Below, one piece after another: positions 52,736 to 61,912 of a stretch of DNA of 64,000 nucleotides; positions within the stretch are counted from its first letter, which is position 1, and every line of letters starts with the position of its first letter. Made by a program: the position numbers and the translations under genes. Below the pieces are notes generated by a model that saw only the letters and a program-made list of their open reading frames with translations, made no database searches and was not told the DNA's origin. Source of the DNA: Microbacterium sp. Leaf320 (GTDB taxonomy: Bacteria; Actinomycetota; Actinomycetes; Actinomycetales; Microbacteriaceae); the NCBI RefSeq assembly GCF_001423485.1, contig NZ_LMOD01000002.1, forward strand, positions 888,520 through 952,519. The letters run 5' to 3'.

Positions 52736-53605
52736 ATGAACATCGGATGCCACGGGCTCGTCTGGACCGGACACTTCGATGCCGACGGCATCCGCCTCTC
52801 CGTCGAGAAGACGAAGGCGGCGGGATTCGACCTCATCGAGTTCCCGCTCATGGATCCGTTCTCGTTCGACGTCGCTGCAGCCAAGGATGCGCTCGAAGAG
52901 CATGACCTCGCCGTGAGCGCATCGCTCGGTCTCTCGGGGTCCACGGATGTGACCAGTTCTGATCCGGCAGTCGTCGCCTCGGGGGAGGCGCTGCTGGTGA
53001 AGGCCGTCGATGTGCTGGCCGAGCTGGGCGGCCGGCACTTCTGCGGCGTGATCTACAGCGCGATGCAGAAGTACATGGACCCGGTCACCCCCGAAGGTCT
53101 CGAGAGCAGCCGCCGCACGATCGCCCGCGTCGCCGACCACGCTGCCGAGCGCGGCATTTCGGTCTCGCTCGAGGTCGTCAACCGCTACGAGACCAACGTG
53201 CTGAACACCGCGCGGCAGGCTCTCGCCTACCTCGCGGAGATCGATCGGCCGAACCTCGGCATCCACCTCGACACGTATCACATGAACATCGAGGAGTCGG
53301 ATATGTTCGCGCCGGTCCTCGATGCCGCTCCGGCCCTGCGATACGTGCACATCGGCGAGAGCCACCGCGGCTATCTCGGCACCGGCACCGTAGACTTCGA
53401 CACCTTCTTCAAGGCGCTCGGCCGCATCGGCTACGACGGTCCGATCGTGTTCGAGTCGTTCTCGTCGGCCGTGGTCGCTCCCGACCTCAGTCGCATGCTG
53501 GGGATCTGGCGCAACCTCTGGAACGACAACGTCGAGCTCGGAGCGCACGCCAACGCGTACATCCGCGACAAGCTCGTCGCCGTCGACTCGATCCGGTTGC
53601 ACTGA
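52736..53605 (+). CDS. Sugar epimerase/isomerase, D-tagatose/D-psicose 3-epimerase-like
   Basis: A 289-residue TIM-barrel protein of the AP-endonuclease-like sugar isomerase family. The metal and substrate sites of ketose 3-epimerases are visible: Glu in SLEVVNRYETNVLNTA, Asp and His in IHLDTYHMNIEESD, His and Glu in HIGESHRGYLGTG, and a final Glu in IVFESFSS. It should epimerise a ketose (C3) or related sugar. It is controlled by the divergent LacI regulator and followed by a CUT2 importer that has its own operator. Confidence 0.88.
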   Translation: MNIGCHGLVWTGHFDADGIRLSVEKTKAAGFDLIEFPLMDPFSFDVAAAKDALEEHDLAVSASLGLSGSTDVTSSDPAVVASGEALLVKAVDVLAELGGRHFCGVIYSAMQKYMDPVTPEGLESSRRTIARVADHAAERGISVSLEVVNRYETNVLNTARQALAYLAEIDRPNLGIHLDTYHMNIEESDMFAPVLDAAPALRYVHIGESHRGYLGTGTVDFDTFFKALGRIGYDGPIVFESFSSAVVAPDLSRMLGIWRNLWNDNVELGAHANAYIRDKLVAVDSIRLH

Positions 53606-53639
53606 GCCGGCTCGTCACCCGGTCGGGAGACCTGTCGCC

Positions 53640-53657
53640 AACTTGTTATTACAGGTC
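53640..53657. promoter_or_regulatory. HutC-type operator upstream of the CUT2 importer
   Basis: AACTTGT-TATT-ACAGGTC matches the 44934 palindrome at the core. AT-richer sequence with TACATT and TAGATA boxes follows at 53681-53692, where a promoter is likely, but no convincing -35 is visible. Confidence 0.65.
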
Positions 53658-53791
53658 TTCCCTTCCTGATGACTCTTAGTTACATTTAGATACAACTTGC
53701 GCAGGGCGGGGCGCAGGGCGCAGAATTGATCCGATGTTTCCGGACCCGACCGGAATACCGCACGAAGACCTTCAAGGAAGCAGGTGAGCAC

Positions 53792-55294
53792 ATGAGTGAC
53801 CCCATTCTCAGAGTCGAGGGGATCAGCAAGGGATTCCCCGGTGTGCAGGCTCTCAAGGACGTGCACCTCGAGGTGCGCGCCGGTGAGGTGCTGGTGCTCG
53901 TGGGGGAGAACGGCGCGGGCAAGTCGACTCTCATGAAGATCCTCTCGGGGATCTACACCAAGGACGAGGGCACGATCACGTTCGAGGGTGAGGAGGTCGA
54001 GCTCACCAGCCCGCTGCAGGCGCAGCAGCTCGGGATCACGATCATCCACCAGGAACTCAACCTGATGCCCGATCTCACCGTGGCTCAGAACATCTTCGTG
54101 GGCCGTGAGCCCACGACCGGCCCGTTCCTGTCGGAGCGCAAGCTCAACGCGCAGACCGCCGAGCTGCTGCAGCGACTGGGCATCCGGGTGAACCCGCGAC
54201 AGCTCGTCGGCGAGCTCACCGTGGCCGAGCAGCAGATGGTCGAGATCGCCAAGGCGCTCTCGTTCAACGCCAAGGTGCTCATCATGGATGAGCCGACATC
54301 CGCACTCACCGATTCCGAGACCGAGACCCTCTTCGTGCTCATCGAGCAGCTGCGGGCATCGGGCACCGGCATCGTCTACATCTCGCACCGCATGGACGAG
54401 CTGCGGCGCCTCGCCGACCGCGTCACGGTGCTCCGCGATGGCACATACATCGGATCACTGGAGAAATCAGAAGTCAGCATCCCGAAGATCATCGAGATGA
54501 TGGTCGGACGCGTGATCGACGAGGGAACCCGGCCGCAGGCCCGGGACCACATCAACGACCCGATCGTGCTCGACGTGCAGGGGCTCTCGACCAAGAGCCT
54601 GCTGAAAGACGTGTCGTTCCAGCTGCACAAGGGGGAGATCCTCGGGTTCGCCGGCCTCATGGGTGCTGGTCGCACCGAGACCGCGCGGGCCATCATCGGC
54701 GCCGACCACCGCGAAGGCGGCACGATCGCGATCGGCGGCGATCCCGTGCGCATCGGACAGCCGGCGGATGCCGTGAAGCACGGCCTCGGCTACCTCTCGG
54801 AGGACCGCAAGCTGCTGGGCCTGATGCTCGAGCAGGACGTGACGTTCAACACGGTGCTCGCCTCTCTCGGGTCGTACGCCAACGGCATCGGCTGGATGGG
54901 TGACGCCAAGGCGAAGAACCGCACCAAGGAGTACGTGCAGCAGCTGAGGGTCAAGACGCCCTCGGTGAACCAGGTCGTGAAGCTGCTCTCGGGTGGGAAC
55001 CAGCAGAAGGTCGTCATCGCCCGGTGGCTGATGCGCGACTGCGACATCCTCATCTTCGACGAGCCGACCCGAGGGATCGACGTCGGCGCCAAGGAAGAGA
55101 TCTACCGCCTGATGCAGCAGCTCGCTGACCAGGGCAAGTCCATCATCGTCATCTCGTCGGAACTGCCGGAGATCCTCCGCGTCGCGAACCGCATCGCGGT
55201 CTTCGCGAACGGTCGCATCACCGGAACGCTCCGCAACGAGGAAGCCAGCCAGGAGAAGATCATGCAACTCGCAGCCCACGGGGAGGAAGACTGA
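53792..55294 (+). CDS. Sugar ABC transporter ATP-binding protein (RbsA/CUT2 type)
   Basis: A 500-residue double ATPase of ribose-type importers. The first domain has Walker A GENGAGKST, signature-region LTVAEQQMVEIAKAL and Walker B LIMDEPTSALT. The second has the variant P-loop GLMGAGRTET typical of RbsA, LSGGNQQKVVIARWL and LIFDEPTRGID. It overlaps the permease start by one base. The importer shares its operator type with rbsK, transaldolase, eda and the FGGY-kinase operon, so it probably brings in the sugar these enzymes use. Confidence 0.93.
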   Translation: MSDPILRVEGISKGFPGVQALKDVHLEVRAGEVLVLVGENGAGKSTLMKILSGIYTKDEGTITFEGEEVELTSPLQAQQLGITIIHQELNLMPDLTVAQNIFVGREPTTGPFLSERKLNAQTAELLQRLGIRVNPRQLVGELTVAEQQMVEIAKALSFNAKVLIMDEPTSALTDSETETLFVLIEQLRASGTGIVYISHRMDELRRLADRVTVLRDGTYIGSLEKSEVSIPKIIEMMVGRVIDEGTRPQARDHINDPIVLDVQGLSTKSLLKDVSFQLHKGEILGFAGLMGAGRTETARAIIGADHREGGTIAIGGDPVRIGQPADAVKHGLGYLSEDRKLLGLMLEQDVTFNTVLASLGSYANGIGWMGDAKAKNRTKEYVQQLRVKTPSVNQVVKLLSGGNQQKVVIARWLMRDCDILIFDEPTRGIDVGAKEEIYRLMQQLADQGKSIIVISSELPEILRVANRIAVFANGRITGTLRNEEASQEKIMQLAAHGEED

Positions 55295-56328
55295 TGAGCA
55301 CCCCACAGCAGTCCGGATCGTCGACGACGACGATCATCCAGACGGCAGTCGACGAGAACACCGACAAGCGCGACATCGGCGGATTCCTCCGTCGTCAGCT
55401 CCAGCAGTCGCTGGCCTTCGGCACGCTGATCGTCCTGGTGATCTTCTTCTCGATCGCCAGCCCGAACTTCTTCACCTTCAGCAACATCGCCACGGTGCTG
55501 CTGTCGACCGCGGTCATCGGCATCCTCGCCCTCGGCACGACCTTCGTCATCATCACGGGCGGCATCGATCTCTCGATCGGAACCGGCATGGCGCTCTGCG
55601 CCGTGATGACGGGTGTGTTCGTGACGAACATGGGGCTCCCGGTCTGGGTCGGCGTGATCGGCGGCGTGCTCACCGGTGTGCTGATGGGGCTCGTGAACGG
55701 CATCAACATCACGTTCCTGCGTCTGCCCCCGTTCATCGCGACCCTCGCGATGATGATGATCGCCGGCGGACTCGCCCTCGTCATCTCGAATGTCTCGCCG
55801 ATCTACTTCTCGACGTCGGCCCCCGACTTCAAGAAGATCGCGCTCGGCGTGATCATCCCCGGCATCCCGAACGCCGTTCTGATCACCGCGGTGGCCGCGA
55901 TCATCGCCTGGCTGGTGCTGTCGAAGACGCTGCTCGGCCGCTACACCTTCGCGATCGGCTCGAACGAAGAGGCCACCCGGCTGTCGGGTGTGAACACGCG
56001 CCGCTGGACGATCCTCATCTACATGTTCGCGGGAGCATTCACCGGCATCGCCGGCATCGTGATCGCCGCCCGCCTCGACTCGGCGCAGCCGCAGATCGGC
56101 ACCGGCTACGAGCTGCAGGCGATCGCCGCGGTCATCATCGGCGGGACGTCGCTGCTCGGCGGACGCGGGTCGATCCTCGGCACCGTGATCGGCGCGCTCA
56201 TCATGAGCGTTCTCGTCAACGGCCTGCGCATCATGTCGATCCAGTCGGAGTGGCAGAACATCGTCGTCGGCATCGTCGTGCTGCTGGCCGTGTTCCTCGA
56301 CTCGCTGCGCAACCGCCAGCGCACCTGA
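55294..56328 (+). CDS. Sugar ABC transporter permease (RbsC/CUT2 type)
   Basis: A 344-residue membrane protein with eight to ten helices and family segments GTTFVIITGGIDLSIGTGMALCAVMTGVF and GTGYELQAIAAVIIGGTSLLGGRGSILGTVIGALIM. A 45-residue polar N-terminal tail precedes the first helix. It works as a homodimer with the RbsA-type ATPase, whose TGA overlaps its ATG. Substrate specificity lies in the binding protein encoded next. Confidence 0.94.
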   Translation: MSTPQQSGSSTTTIIQTAVDENTDKRDIGGFLRRQLQQSLAFGTLIVLVIFFSIASPNFFTFSNIATVLLSTAVIGILALGTTFVIITGGIDLSIGTGMALCAVMTGVFVTNMGLPVWVGVIGGVLTGVLMGLVNGINITFLRLPPFIATLAMMMIAGGLALVISNVSPIYFSTSAPDFKKIALGVIIPGIPNAVLITAVAAIIAWLVLSKTLLGRYTFAIGSNEEATRLSGVNTRRWTILIYMFAGAFTGIAGIVIAARLDSAQPQIGTGYELQAIAAVIIGGTSLLGGRGSILGTVIGALIMSVLVNGLRIMSIQSEWQNIVVGIVVLLAVFLDSLRNRQRT

Positions 56329-56378
56329 TCTCACAGATCTACACCCCCCACCACCACACAGAGAACAATGGAGTTTCC

Positions 56379-57377
56379 ATGAAATTCGGCAAGAAGACCG
56401 CATTCGCGGCACTCGTGGCCGCATCCGCCCTCGTCTTCGCGGGCTGCGCCGGCGGCGGTGACGTCATCGAAGAAGGCAGTGGCGACGGATCGAGCGGCGA
56501 CGGCGAGATGTACATCGCGCTCGTCTCGAAGGGCTTCCAGCACCAGTTCTGGCAGGCAGTCAAGCAGGGCGCTCAGGAGAAGGCAGACGAGCTCGGCGTG
56601 AAGATCACGTTCGAGGGCCCGGCCGCCGAGACCGAGATCGCCCAGCAGCTCGAGATGCTGACCACCGCGATCGACAAGAACCCGGACGCCATCGCCTACG
56701 CAGCCCTCGACCCCGAGGCGTGCGTCGCCCCGCTCGAGCAGGCGAAGTCGAAAGACATCCCGGTCGTCTACTTCGACGCTCCGTGCGACGGAGACGTCGG
56801 ACTCAGCCTCTCGGCGACCGACAGCAAGGTCGCCGGCGCACTGGCCGCAGAGCACATGGCCGAGCTGATCGGAGGCGAGGGCGAAGTCGCCATCGTCGGT
56901 CACTCGAACATCAACTCGACCGGTGTCGAGCGTCGTGACGGATTCGTCGAGAAGATCGAGGCGGACTACCCCGACATCGAGATCGTCGACATCCAGTACG
57001 GTGACGGCGACCACCTGAAGTCGGCCGACATCGCCAAGACGCTGATCGCCGCCCACCCCGACCTCAAGGGCATTTACGGCACCAACGAGGGTTCGGCCAT
57101 CGGCGTCGTGAACGCCGTGAACGAGCTCGGTCTCGAGAAGGGCAAGATCACGATCGTCGGCTTCGACTCCGGCGCCGCGCAGATCAACGCCATCAAGGAC
57201 GGCACCATGGCCGGCGCCATCACGCAGGACCCGATCGGCATCGGCAAGCAGGTCGTCCAGGCGGCATACGACGCCGCCAACGGCGAGGATGTCGACGAGT
57301 TCTACGACACCGGTTCGTACTGGTACGACAGCACGAACCTCGAGGATGAGAACATCGCAGCGGTCCTCTACGAGTGA
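56379..57377 (+). CDS. Sugar-binding lipoprotein (RbsB/CUT2 type)
   Basis: A 332-residue periplasmic-binding-protein-like lipoprotein. The signal peptide ends in the lipobox FAGC (Cys23), followed by a Gly/Ser/Asp linker. The mature fold has YIALVSKGFQHQFWQAVKQGAQEKADELGV and GIYGTNEGSAIGVVNAVNELG, as in ribose-family receptors. Placing it last in the ATPase-permease-receptor operon is unusual, since receptors are often first. A strong terminator follows. The ligand is probably a pentose, hexose or polyol, undetermined. Confidence 0.93.
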   Translation: MKFGKKTAFAALVAASALVFAGCAGGGDVIEEGSGDGSSGDGEMYIALVSKGFQHQFWQAVKQGAQEKADELGVKITFEGPAAETEIAQQLEMLTTAIDKNPDAIAYAALDPEACVAPLEQAKSKDIPVVYFDAPCDGDVGLSLSATDSKVAGALAAEHMAELIGGEGEVAIVGHSNINSTGVERRDGFVEKIEADYPDIEIVDIQYGDGDHLKSADIAKTLIAAHPDLKGIYGTNEGSAIGVVNAVNELGLEKGKITIVGFDSGAAQINAIKDGTMAGAITQDPIGIGKQVVQAAYDAANGEDVDEFYDTGSYWYDSTNLEDENIAAVLYE

Positions 57378-57394
57378 CCCGCTGATCTGACGGG

Positions 57395-57425
57395 AAGCCC
57401 CTCACCTTCGGGCGAGGGGCTTTCT
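57395..57425. terminator. Terminator between the CUT2 importer and the PTE-family operon
   Basis: A 9-bp stem (57395-57403 with 57414-57422) followed by TTTCTGTG, between convergent transcription units. Confidence 0.85.
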
Positions 57426-57453
57426 GTGTGAGGGGCGGAGGGTGGATGCGGGA

Positions 57454-58422
57454 TCAGGAAGACAGGGTGAGCAGACGGGCGGGGTTGGCGACCAGCATCC
57501 GCTCCACGGCGTCGTCTCCGACAGCGGAGCGCAGCCGTGGCAGGTAGCGCTCGCCGAGGTAGGCGAGACCGGGCATGCCGCCGTAGGAGATGTACCGGGT
57601 CCGCCGGGCGACGTCGCCGCCGAGCAGCACCCGGTTGGCCGCGCCGAGCTCGACGACCCGCTCGGTGAGGGCGAGCAGCTCGGCATCCGACCTCGTGCGG
57701 GGGCGGGCGAAGCCGTCGTATCCGAGGTACGCGCCGCGCTCGGCGAGCGAGGCGTGCAGCCCGGCGTCCGGATCGCGATCGGCGTGCGCGAGCACGACCC
57801 GATCGGATGCCACGCCACCCGCCTCGAGCAGATCGAGGACCTCATGGGCGGCGGTGCAGAACTCCAGGTGCACCATCACCGGCGCCCCGGTCGCGCGATG
57901 CGCCGCGGCGACGGCGAGCAGGGTCGTGTGCTCGAACGGGGTGATGCTCCAGTAGCCGACGCCGGCCTTGAGCATCCCGGCGCGCACCGGCGAGCCGTCG
58001 GGCGCTGCGGCACGCGGCACGTCGGGCGTCTCGAACACCAGCGCGTCGTCGACCAGCATCCCCCGCGTCACCTCGGCGACGAACAGCTCGGTGAGGCGCT
58101 CGACGCTCCACACGTGCATCGGGTGGTCGTCGCCGTAGTGCGCCTCGCGATGGCGCCCTGTGGTCGCGACGACGTGCATGCCGGTGCCGTCGCTGATGCG
58201 CGCGACGGCCTCGGGGTCGCGCCCGAGCCCGAAGGGAGTCGCGTCGACCATCGTCGCGAAGCCGCTCGCCTTCAGCAGCGCCGTCTCGCGACCCGACAGG
58301 TCTTCGTCGTCGAGCTCGTCGCCGACCAGCAGGGGCGAAATCTGGAACAGGTGCTCGTGATAGTCCGTCGCCCCGAGCAGCGTCGGGTCGATGTCGCCGA
58401 GAACCGTGCGGACAATCGGCAT
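57454..58422 (-). CDS. Phosphotriesterase-family metal hydrolase, probable sugar (phospho)lactonase
   Basis: A 322-residue amidohydrolase of the COG1735 phosphotriesterase-related family. The binuclear metal site is complete: HxH in DYHEHLF, bridging Lys in GMLKAGVGYWS, His in VMVHLEFC, His in VLAHADRDPD and Asp in LLGGDVARR. Relatives hydrolyse sugar lactones and phospholactones rather than pesticides. It is the last gene of a five-gene operon with a sugar kinase and two dehydrogenases, which supports lactone opening. The ATG overlaps the stop of the AroE-like gene (TGATG). Confidence 0.86.
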   Translation of the reverse strand: MPIVRTVLGDIDPTLLGATDYHEHLFQISPLLVGDELDDEDLSGRETALLKASGFATMVDATPFGLGRDPEAVARISDGTGMHVVATTGRHREAHYGDDHPMHVWSVERLTELFVAEVTRGMLVDDALVFETPDVPRAAAPDGSPVRAGMLKAGVGYWSITPFEHTTLLAVAAAHRATGAPVMVHLEFCTAAHEVLDLLEAGGVASDRVVLAHADRDPDAGLHASLAERGAYLGYDGFARPRTRSDAELLALTERVVELGAANRVLLGGDVARRTRYISYGGMPGLAYLGERYLPRLRSAVGDDAVERMLVANPARLLTLSS

Positions 58423-59432
58423 CAGCGCACCGATTCGGCAGCCTCGGCGAGCTGCTCGACGATCTCGGGGGTGAGGTCGATCTCGAACACGTCGGCGACG
58501 ACCTGCGACCAGCCGTGGATGAAGTACCGCCAGCCGTCGACCACATGCAGACCCCGGGCTGCTTCCTGGGCGCGCGCCTGATGCAGGAACTCCAGCGAGC
58601 CGCGGTAGTTGAACTCCCACACCCAGGCGCCCTCGGGGAACACCACATCGTCGGGCAACGGCGAGCCGGGGCGGTCCTTGCCGAGACCCGTGGCGTTCAC
58701 GATCAGCGAGCCCGCTGGGGCCGCAGCGACGATCGCCGCAGCATCCTGCACCGTGTCGGTGCGCGCGTACGTGATGAGCCCCTCGGGGGTGCCGTGCTGG
58801 CGGTGCACCTCGCGCAGGTGGTCGAGCTTGTCGTCGTCGCGGGCGGTCACGGTGATCTTCGCCGGAGCATCCGCTCGCTCCGCCAGTGCCCAGCTGAGAG
58901 CGGTGCCCGACCCGCCGGCGCCGAGGATCACGACCTGCCCTCCGGTGCGGGCGAAGTGGTCGGTCGGGAGGAAGTCGTTCAGCGCGAGGTCGACCGTGAG
59001 AGGGTCCTTGGCGCGGCCGATCAGACGGTCGCCCCGCTTCGAGATGCTCGAGATCTCGGAGCACGAGACCGCGAAAGGGTCGAGCTCGTCGAAGCGGTCG
59101 GATGCCGCCGCGAAGACATTCATCTTGTGGGTGGTGACGAGCGCGCCCCGGTGATTCGGGTCGTCGCGGATCTGCTCGACCATCGCGACGTACTGCGCCG
59201 GCGTCGCGTCCATCGGCAGGTCATGCCCGATGAGGTTCTCGGTGGGCAGGCCCAGCACCTCGGCCCACTTCGGGAACACCTTCATGATCGACGACGATCC
59301 GGTGCTCACGCCGACGAAGCCCATGTAGCCGCCGGTCTCGGGAGTCGCGGGAGTGGCGGGAGTGGCGGGAGTCGCGGGAGTCGCGGGGGTGGTGGGGGTG
59401 GCGGGAGTTGCGGGGGCGTCGGTGAGGGTCAT
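58422..59432 (-). CDS. Divergent shikimate dehydrogenase (AroE)-like oxidoreductase
   Basis: A 336-residue protein with the AroE fold. The catalytic Lys appears in ALVTTHKMNVFAAASDRFDELD, and the NAD(P) loop is GAGGSGTALSWAL. The N-terminal substrate motif of true shikimate dehydrogenases (SLSP) is replaced by STGSSSIMKVFPKW, so the substrate is probably not shikimate. No other aromatic-pathway gene is near. The N-terminus begins with a repetitive Ala-Thr-Pro tract (about residues 5-32). It is embedded in the kinase/lactonase operon and likely oxidises a sugar-derived hydroxy compound. Confidence 0.8.
   Translation of the reverse strand: MTLTDAPATPATPTTPATPATPATPATPATPETGGYMGFVGVSTGSSSIMKVFPKWAEVLGLPTENLIGHDLPMDATPAQYVAMVEQIRDDPNHRGALVTTHKMNVFAAASDRFDELDPFAVSCSEISSISKRGDRLIGRAKDPLTVDLALNDFLPTDHFARTGGQVVILGAGGSGTALSWALAERADAPAKITVTARDDDKLDHLREVHRQHGTPEGLITYARTDTVQDAAAIVAAAPAGSLIVNATGLGKDRPGSPLPDDVVFPEGAWVWEFNYRGSLEFLHQARAQEAARGLHVVDGWRYFIHGWSQVVADVFEIDLTPEIVEQLAEAAESVR
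59340..59415 (-). repeat. 9-bp tandem repeats coding an Ala-Thr-Pro tract
   Basis: About eight imperfect copies of GCGGGAGTG/C (plus-strand view) near the 5' end of the AroE-like gene. The unit length keeps the frame, so copy number could vary between strains. Confidence 0.8.
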
Positions 59433-59442
59433 GGCGGTTCCT

Positions 59443-60399
59443 TCAGGATCGGCGAGAGACGGGATGAGCGGGCACACGGCCCGCGAGAATCGCGAGGACG
59501 TCGTCGAGCGACATCGAGCCCATGTTGTCGACGGCCTGCGTGGTCTGCGCGCCGAGGTGTGGGGTGACGGTCACGCGGTCGGCGAGGTCGGCCGCGAGCA
59601 GCGGGCTCGAGCTCGCCGCCGTGTCGCCGTTTAGGGTGTCGGCGGCGTATCCACCGAGACGGCCGTCGCGCAGAGCGGCCGCGATCGCCGTCTCGTCGAC
59701 GAGGTCGGGGCGCGCGGTGTTCACCAGGATCAGGCCGGGGCGGATGCTGTCGAGGCGCGCCGCATCGACCAGCGTCTGCCCACCGGGGGCGTGGAGGGTG
59801 ATCAGATCGGCCGATCGGAACAGCTCGTCGAGATCGGTCGGTTCGGCGCCGCGCTCGACGATGACGTCGGACGGCAGGAAGGGATCGGCCGCGAGCACCC
59901 GCGAGCCGAACCCGTGCAGGCGCCGGGCGACGCCCTGGCCGATGCGGCCGAAGCCGACGATGCCGACGGTGGCTGCTCCGAGTTCGCGGCCGCGCCGCAC
60001 GCTCCAGTCGCCGATCCGCACGCGGCGATCGCCGTCGGGGATGAACCGGAGAGCGGCGAGCATGAGTCCGAGGGCGTGGTCGGCGACGGCATCCGCATTC
60101 GCACCCGGTGTGTTCGTCACCGGGATGCCGCGTCGCAGCGCCGCATCGAGATCGACCGCCTCGGTGCCGACGCCGTAGCGGGCGACGACTCTGAGGTTCG
60201 GGGCGGCGGCGAGGTGCTCGTCGGTCACAGGGCCCGTGCCGGCGATCCACCCCTCGGCCGCGGCGAGAAGCGGCGCGAGCTCGGTGAGTCCGTGATGCGC
60301 GGGACCGCGGACGATCTCGTGGCCGGCGGCCTGCGCGCGCCCGAAGAGATCGAGGTCGCCGTCCGAGAACGAGCGGCTGGTGGCGAGGATGACTCCCAT
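59443..60399 (-). CDS. D-isomer-specific 2-hydroxyacid dehydrogenase
   Basis: A 318-residue NAD-dependent dehydrogenase related to phosphoglycerate dehydrogenase. GFGRIGQG is the dinucleotide loop, Arg lies in NTARPDLVDE and His in VTPHLGAQT. The acidic member of the Arg-Glu-His set falls in ADTLNGDT, where Asp seems to replace the usual Glu. It should oxidise or reduce a 2-hydroxy/2-keto acid. It overlaps the kinase stop and precedes the AroE-like gene by 10 bases. Serine biosynthesis is unlikely from context. Confidence 0.87.
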   Translation of the reverse strand: MGVILATSRSFSDGDLDLFGRAQAAGHEIVRGPAHHGLTELAPLLAAAEGWIAGTGPVTDEHLAAAPNLRVVARYGVGTEAVDLDAALRRGIPVTNTPGANADAVADHALGLMLAALRFIPDGDRRVRIGDWSVRRGRELGAATVGIVGFGRIGQGVARRLHGFGSRVLAADPFLPSDVIVERGAEPTDLDELFRSADLITLHAPGGQTLVDAARLDSIRPGLILVNTARPDLVDETAIAAALRDGRLGGYAADTLNGDTAASSSPLLAADLADRVTVTPHLGAQTTQAVDNMGSMSLDDVLAILAGRVPAHPVSRRS

Positions 60400-61904
60400 C
60401 AGGCGCCCTGGTCGGCGGGCGGCGCGGAAGCGAACCACGGCTCGAGCGCGGTGTAGGCGTCGACGAAGCGGGCGTGGCGCTGCGCGTAGACGGCGTGCCG
60501 ACCGGCATCCGGTGTGAACTCCGCCGTGACCTCGCTGAGCGCCCTGGCCGCCGAGAAATCGGCGAGGCCGAGGCCGACCGCCCCCGTGACCGCGGCGCCG
60601 AGGCTGTTGGCCTCTTCGACGATCGTGCGGCGGCGGATCGGCACACCCCAGACGTCGGCGAGGATGCCGAGCCAGGCGTCGCTCTGGGCTCCGCCGCCGA
60701 CCGCGTCGATGCGGTCGATCGTGGCGCCGGATTCGCGGAACGCCTGGATGCAGGTGAGCAGGTTGTACGCCACGCCCTCGAGCACGGCGCGGGTGAGGTG
60801 GGCTCGGGTGTGGTGGCGACCGAGGCCGACGAAGGCTCCGCGGGCGTGCGGGTCCCACAGGGGAGAGCGCTCGCCGAGCAGGTAGGGGAGGAAGTAGAGG
60901 TCTTCCGTGTCGAGGTCGCCACCGGCCTCAGCCGTGAGCCGCGCGGTGTCGGGGTGCGCGGGGTCGGGCGAGAGAGCCTCGGCGATCCACTGCACCGATG
61001 CGCCACCTGCCTGCATGGTCGCGGTCGGCACGAAGGAACCCGGCACGACGTTGTCGAAGGTCATGGTGCGCATCTGCGGGTCGTGCAGCGGGGCGAGGCT
61101 CGCGAACGAGATCCACGACGAGGTGCCCAGGCACACGTACGCGCCGTCTTCGGGCGCGACGATGCCCGAGCCGACGGCAGCCAGCGGTCCGTCTCCGCCG
61201 CCCATCACGACGCGGACGGATGCCGACAGCCCGAGCGCATCCGCAGACTCGGTCGTGAGGGTTCCTGCAACGGCCGTCGATTCGAGGATCTCGGGGAAGA
61301 GCGCGGCGTCGAGTCCCGCTGCCGCGAGCACCTCGGCCGACCAGGTGCCGCGGGCCTGGTCGTAGGCGTTCGTGCCGGAGGCGTCGGAGCGCTCGGTCGC
61401 GAGGCGCCCGGTGAGCCGGTAGACGATGTAGTCCTTGGCGACGCAGAAGTGGCGCACGCGCGCCCACACCTCGGGTTCGTTGTCGCGCACCCACATGATC
61501 TTCTCGAGCGAGTAGGTGGGGTTCAGGCGATGGCCGAGCACGCGATAGGCGTCTTCCGCACCAAGGTGCTGTTCGAGAGTGCGGGTCTGCGGGCCCGAGC
61601 GCGTGTCTGCCCAGATGATGGCGGGGCGCACCGGGGCGCCGTGCGCGTCGAGCAGCACGGTGCCCATCATCTGGCCGCTGACGACCAGGCCGACGACGGT
61701 CTCGGGGGCGACGCCGGCGTGAGCGATCAGCTGTCGGGTCGCCGAGACGACGGCATCCCACCAGTCCGCCGGATCCTGCTCGGCGATGCCGCCCGCGGCG
61801 AAGTGCGCCGGGTAGGGCACGGTGGCCGAGGTGACGAGGCGCCCGTCGTCGTGGTGCAGGGACGCCTTGTTTCCCGTGGTCCCGAGGTCGTGCGCGATGA
61901 GCAT
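60399..61904 (-). CDS. FGGY-family carbohydrate kinase (xylulokinase-like)
   Basis: A 501-residue sugar kinase. The N-terminal ATPase-fold phosphate loop is AHDLGTTGNKASLHHDDG, the FGGY signature regions include GLVVSGQMMGTVLLD and LGERSPLWDPHARGAFVGLGRHHTRAHLTRAVLEGVAYNL, and the adenosine site is DAVGGGAQSDAWLGILADVWG. It is closest in style to xylulokinases, but the substrate could be another ketose or polyol. It lies eight bases after the cupin isomerase gene and overlaps the dehydrogenase start. Confidence 0.9.
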   Translation of the reverse strand: MLIAHDLGTTGNKASLHHDDGRLVTSATVPYPAHFAAGGIAEQDPADWWDAVVSATRQLIAHAGVAPETVVGLVVSGQMMGTVLLDAHGAPVRPAIIWADTRSGPQTRTLEQHLGAEDAYRVLGHRLNPTYSLEKIMWVRDNEPEVWARVRHFCVAKDYIVYRLTGRLATERSDASGTNAYDQARGTWSAEVLAAAGLDAALFPEILESTAVAGTLTTESADALGLSASVRVVMGGGDGPLAAVGSGIVAPEDGAYVCLGTSSWISFASLAPLHDPQMRTMTFDNVVPGSFVPTATMQAGGASVQWIAEALSPDPAHPDTARLTAEAGGDLDTEDLYFLPYLLGERSPLWDPHARGAFVGLGRHHTRAHLTRAVLEGVAYNLLTCIQAFRESGATIDRIDAVGGGAQSDAWLGILADVWGVPIRRRTIVEEANSLGAAVTGAVGLGLADFSAARALSEVTAEFTPDAGRHAVYAQRHARFVDAYTALEPWFASAPPADQGA

Positions 61905-61912
61905 GATCGACC

